This document shows positions 62,224 to 64,000 of a stretch of DNA of 64,000 bases, one piece after another. Source of the stretch: Pseudomonas sp. B20(2017) (lineage in GTDB: Bacteria; Pseudomonadota; Gammaproteobacteria; Pseudomonadales; Pseudomonadaceae); the NCBI RefSeq assembly GCF_002113125.1, contig NZ_NEJP01000014.1, positions 124,001-188,000 of the forward strand, read 5' to 3'. The position numbers and the translations under genes were made by a program. A model generated the notes under the pieces. The model was given only the letters and a program-made list of their open reading frames with translations. It made no database searches and was not told the origin of the DNA. How positions within the stretch are numbered: the stretch's first letter is position 1; each line of letters opens with the position of its first letter.

Positions 62224-62997
62224 TCAAGCCGGGTGAAAGCGCAGGATCCGTGCCCCGTCATAAGGATCGGTGAGGTAGTGCGCCTTTACCCCGAAGGTCT
62301 CTCGCAGACGTTGCGATGTGAGGACGTCGAACGGTTTGCCCAGCGCCACCAGGCAGCCTCGTTCGAGTACGGCCAGGCGATCGCAGGTCAGGGCCTGATT
62401 TAGATCGTGCAAGGCAATCAGTGTCGTTACCGGTAGTGCCTGAACCACCTTCAGGATTGCCAGTTGATGCTGGATATCCAGGTGGTTCGTAGGCTCGTCG
62501 AGTAACAGAATCTGTGGTCGCTGGGCCAGGGCGCGGGCGATGTGGACCCGCTGGCGTTCGCCTCCCGACAGGCCGCGCCAGGCACGCGAACTCAGGTGGG
62601 TGGCATCCACGTCGTGCAAAGCCTGACGGACGATAGCGTCATCCTCGGCGGACCATGGACGCAGGGCGGAAAGCCACGGTGTGCGTCCAAGAGCAACAGC
62701 GTCGAACACCCGGATCGCCTCATCCGTGTCGGCCTGCTGTTCGACCACTGCCAGGTTTTGCGCGATGGTGCAACGGGACATTCCCTCCAGCGGCTGCCCG
62801 TCGATTTGAACCTCGCCTGCCGCCGGGACGCGCAATCCTGCGAGCAATTTGAGCAGGGTGGATTTACCCGAACCGTTCGGCCCGACGACGCCCAGCGTCT
62901 CGCCCCGCTGCACGTTCAGATGAATGTCGCGCAGCAGCTCGGCGTCACGTACCTTGAAACCCAGGCCTGAACAGCTCAATACGCAGACGGAATTCAC
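62224..62997 (-). CDS. FecE-type ABC importer ATP-binding protein
   Basis: A 257-residue ATPase with Walker A GPNGSGKST, signature LSGGERQRVHIARALAQ and Walker B ILLLDEPTNHLD, of the FecE/BtuD family that imports ferric siderophores, haem or cobalamin. GTG 62997 is used as start because it overlaps the stop of the upstream permease (GTGA), giving translational coupling. The open frame extends upstream inside that gene and is discarded. It is the last gene of the operon visible here. Confidence 0.88.
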   Translation of the reverse strand: MNSVCVLSCSGLGFKVRDAELLRDIHLNVQRGETLGVVGPNGSGKSTLLKLLAGLRVPAAGEVQIDGQPLEGMSRCTIAQNLAVVEQQADTDEAIRVFDAVALGRTPWLSALRPWSAEDDAIVRQALHDVDATHLSSRAWRGLSGGERQRVHIARALAQRPQILLLDEPTNHLDIQHQLAILKVVQALPVTTLIALHDLNQALTCDRLAVLERGCLVALGKPFDVLTSQRLRETFGVKAHYLTDPYDGARILRFHPA

Positions 62998-64000
62998 CGG
63001 GCACTCCTCCGGCCAATCAAAATCATCGCGAAAACCGGCGCACCTACCAGGGCGGTGACCACGCCCACGGGAATCACCTGGCCCTTGATCAGGGTTCGCG
63101 ACAGCACATCGGCGGCAATCAGAAACAGCGCGCCGCCCAGTGCACTCGCCGGTAACAGACGGGTGTGACCGGTTCCTAGCAGCAGACGCGCGGCGTGGGG
63201 AATCACCAGACCGACAAAACCGATGGAGCCGACAATCGACACCATCACCGCCGTCACCAGCGCTGCGCACCCGATCAACAGAAACTGCACCCGCCGCACC
63301 GGGACGCCAAGCGATGCGGCCGAATCGGCACCAAAGGTAAAGGCATCCAGCGCCCGTCGATGCCACAGGCACACCGCCAGACCCGCCAGGGCCACCGGCA
63401 CCGACAGCCAGACCGCGGGCCAACGGACGCCGCTGAGGTTGCCCAGCAGCCAGAACATGATGCCGCGAGCCTGTTCGGAACTGGCGGATTTGGTGATCAG
63501 GAACGCCGTCAGGGCGTTGAACAGCTGTGAGCCGGCGATCCCGGCCAGAATGATCTGGCCAGTGTTGCGCGAAGATCCGCTGGTGCGTGCCAGCAAGGTC
63601 ACCAGCGCAAACGCCGCGACCGCCCCGACGAAGGCGCCCATCGACAGCGAAACCAGACCGGCCCCCACACCCAGCAACGCCACCAGCACCGCACCGGTCG
63701 ACGCGCCGGCGGAAATCCCCAACAGGTACGGATCGGCCAGCGGATTGCGTAGCAACGACTGGAGGATCACCCCGCAGGTGGCCAGCCCCGCGCCACACGC
63801 GGCGGCGACCAGAGCGCGGGTCAGGCGGTAGTTCCAGACGATGCCTTCATCGATGGGATCGAGTGGATAACCGGCCGCCCATATTTTGTTGGCCAGTACT
63901 TGAAACACCACTGTTGGCTCGATGGCTGTTTCGCCGATGGCCACGCCGGCGATCAAAGCTATCAGCAGCGTTGCAAAGGCCAGCAGGATGTGGATCAGAC
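62994..64000 (-). CDS. FecCD-type ABC importer permease, 5' truncated
   Basis: The C-terminal 335 residues of a FecCD-family permease with about nine membrane segments. RLTRALVAAACGAGLATCGVILQSLLRNPLADPYLLGISAGAS, given here as position range about 55-95 of the visible part, and GFVGLVIPHAARLLLG identify it. The frame is open to the window edge (LIHILLAFATLLIALIAG), so the true start lies beyond base 64000. It couples to the ATPase through a GTGA overlap. Confidence 0.9.
   Translation of the reverse strand, partial: LIHILLAFATLLIALIAGVAIGETAIEPTVVFQVLANKIWAAGYPLDPIDEGIVWNYRLTRALVAAACGAGLATCGVILQSLLRNPLADPYLLGISAGASTGAVLVALLGVGAGLVSLSMGAFVGAVAAFALVTLLARTSGSSRNTGQIILAGIAGSQLFNALTAFLITKSASSEQARGIMFWLLGNLSGVRWPAVWLSVPVALAGLAVCLWHRRALDAFTFGADSAASLGVPVRRVQFLLIGCAALVTAVMVSIVGSIGFVGLVIPHAARLLLGTGHTRLLPASALGGALFLIAADVLSRTLIKGQVIPVGVVTALVGAPVFAMILIGRRSAR

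Noticed and set aside
62091..62273. 60-codon plus-strand ORF that reads protein-like (MHFDDTLHTHPFLPG...)
   Set aside because: No ribosome-binding site, and its end overlaps the ATPase gene on the other strand. It may be a remnant of a lost gene but cannot be supported.
1..64000. CRISPR array, insertion sequence or prophage
   Set aside because: No regularly spaced repeat series, transposase, integrase or phage structural gene was seen. The only extragenic repeats noticed are the REP pair and short dyads.

Overview
The window looks like a chromosomal segment of a fluorescent-group Pseudomonas. Support for this comes from the ben/cat catechol genes, an hcp-vgrG-Rhs cassette, REP elements of the Pseudomonas GTGGGAGCGAGC type, a tRNA-Gln, AguA/AguB polyamine genes and high-GC codon use throughout. 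The genus is inferred from gene content. No rRNA, CRISPR array, prophage or complete insertion sequence was seen.

Layout. (1) 1-3048: the end of benD followed by catB, catC and catA, taking benzoate through catechol and muconate. (2) 3060-12439: an orphan type VI secretion cassette: palindromic operators, a strong sigma-54 promoter, hcp, vgrG, an Rhs effector ending in a deaminase-fold toxin, an Imm1-like immunity gene and a PAAR gene. (3) 12622-24627: an oxygenase, a MetQNI-type importer, a ribose-type importer, a molybdopterin oxidoreductase, a TonB-dependent receptor and an APC permease. This looks like acquisition and processing of one nutrient, possibly an organosulfur compound. (4) 24624-26037: a DUF3574 lipoprotein and an extraordinary 169-residue protein that is 43 percent methionine and 9 percent cysteine, built from a duplicated unit.

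(5) 26051-34450: regulators, an AT-richer two-gene cassette of unknown function (a candidate PD-(D/E)xK protein and a coiled-coil membrane protein), a LysR regulator, an MFS exporter, a zinc alcohol dehydrogenase, small envelope proteins and tRNA-Gln(UUG). (6) 34547-37876: a minus-strand operon with a radical SAM/SPASM enzyme and three proteins sharing a C-terminal GDL-motif (DUF1843-like) segment. It looks like a peptide- or protein-modifying system and is the best candidate for an undescribed system here. A 29-codon ORF with a good ribosome-binding site lies upstream. (7) 38206-42939: TetR regulator, ProC-family reductase, StcD/DgcA-type demethylase and a betaine-binding protein, probably for proline betaine or N-methylproline. 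TGTACA operators occur at both promoters.

(8) 43049-52907: LeuC/LeuD paralogues, three LysR regulators, a GMC oxidoreductase, an aldehyde dehydrogenase and a catalase-like secreted haem protein, which suggest stepwise oxidation of an alcohol. (9) 52920-57011: an HD-hydrolase/GNAT fusion, an XRE regulator, RidA and two LysR regulators. (10) 57150-61385: agmatine utilisation (agmatine deiminase, N-carbamoylputrescine amidase, polyamine-binding protein and a second agmatine-deiminase-like protein with a Tat signal). (11) 61395-64000: glutathione S-transferase and the end of a FecCD/FecE-type iron or cobalamin importer that runs off the window.
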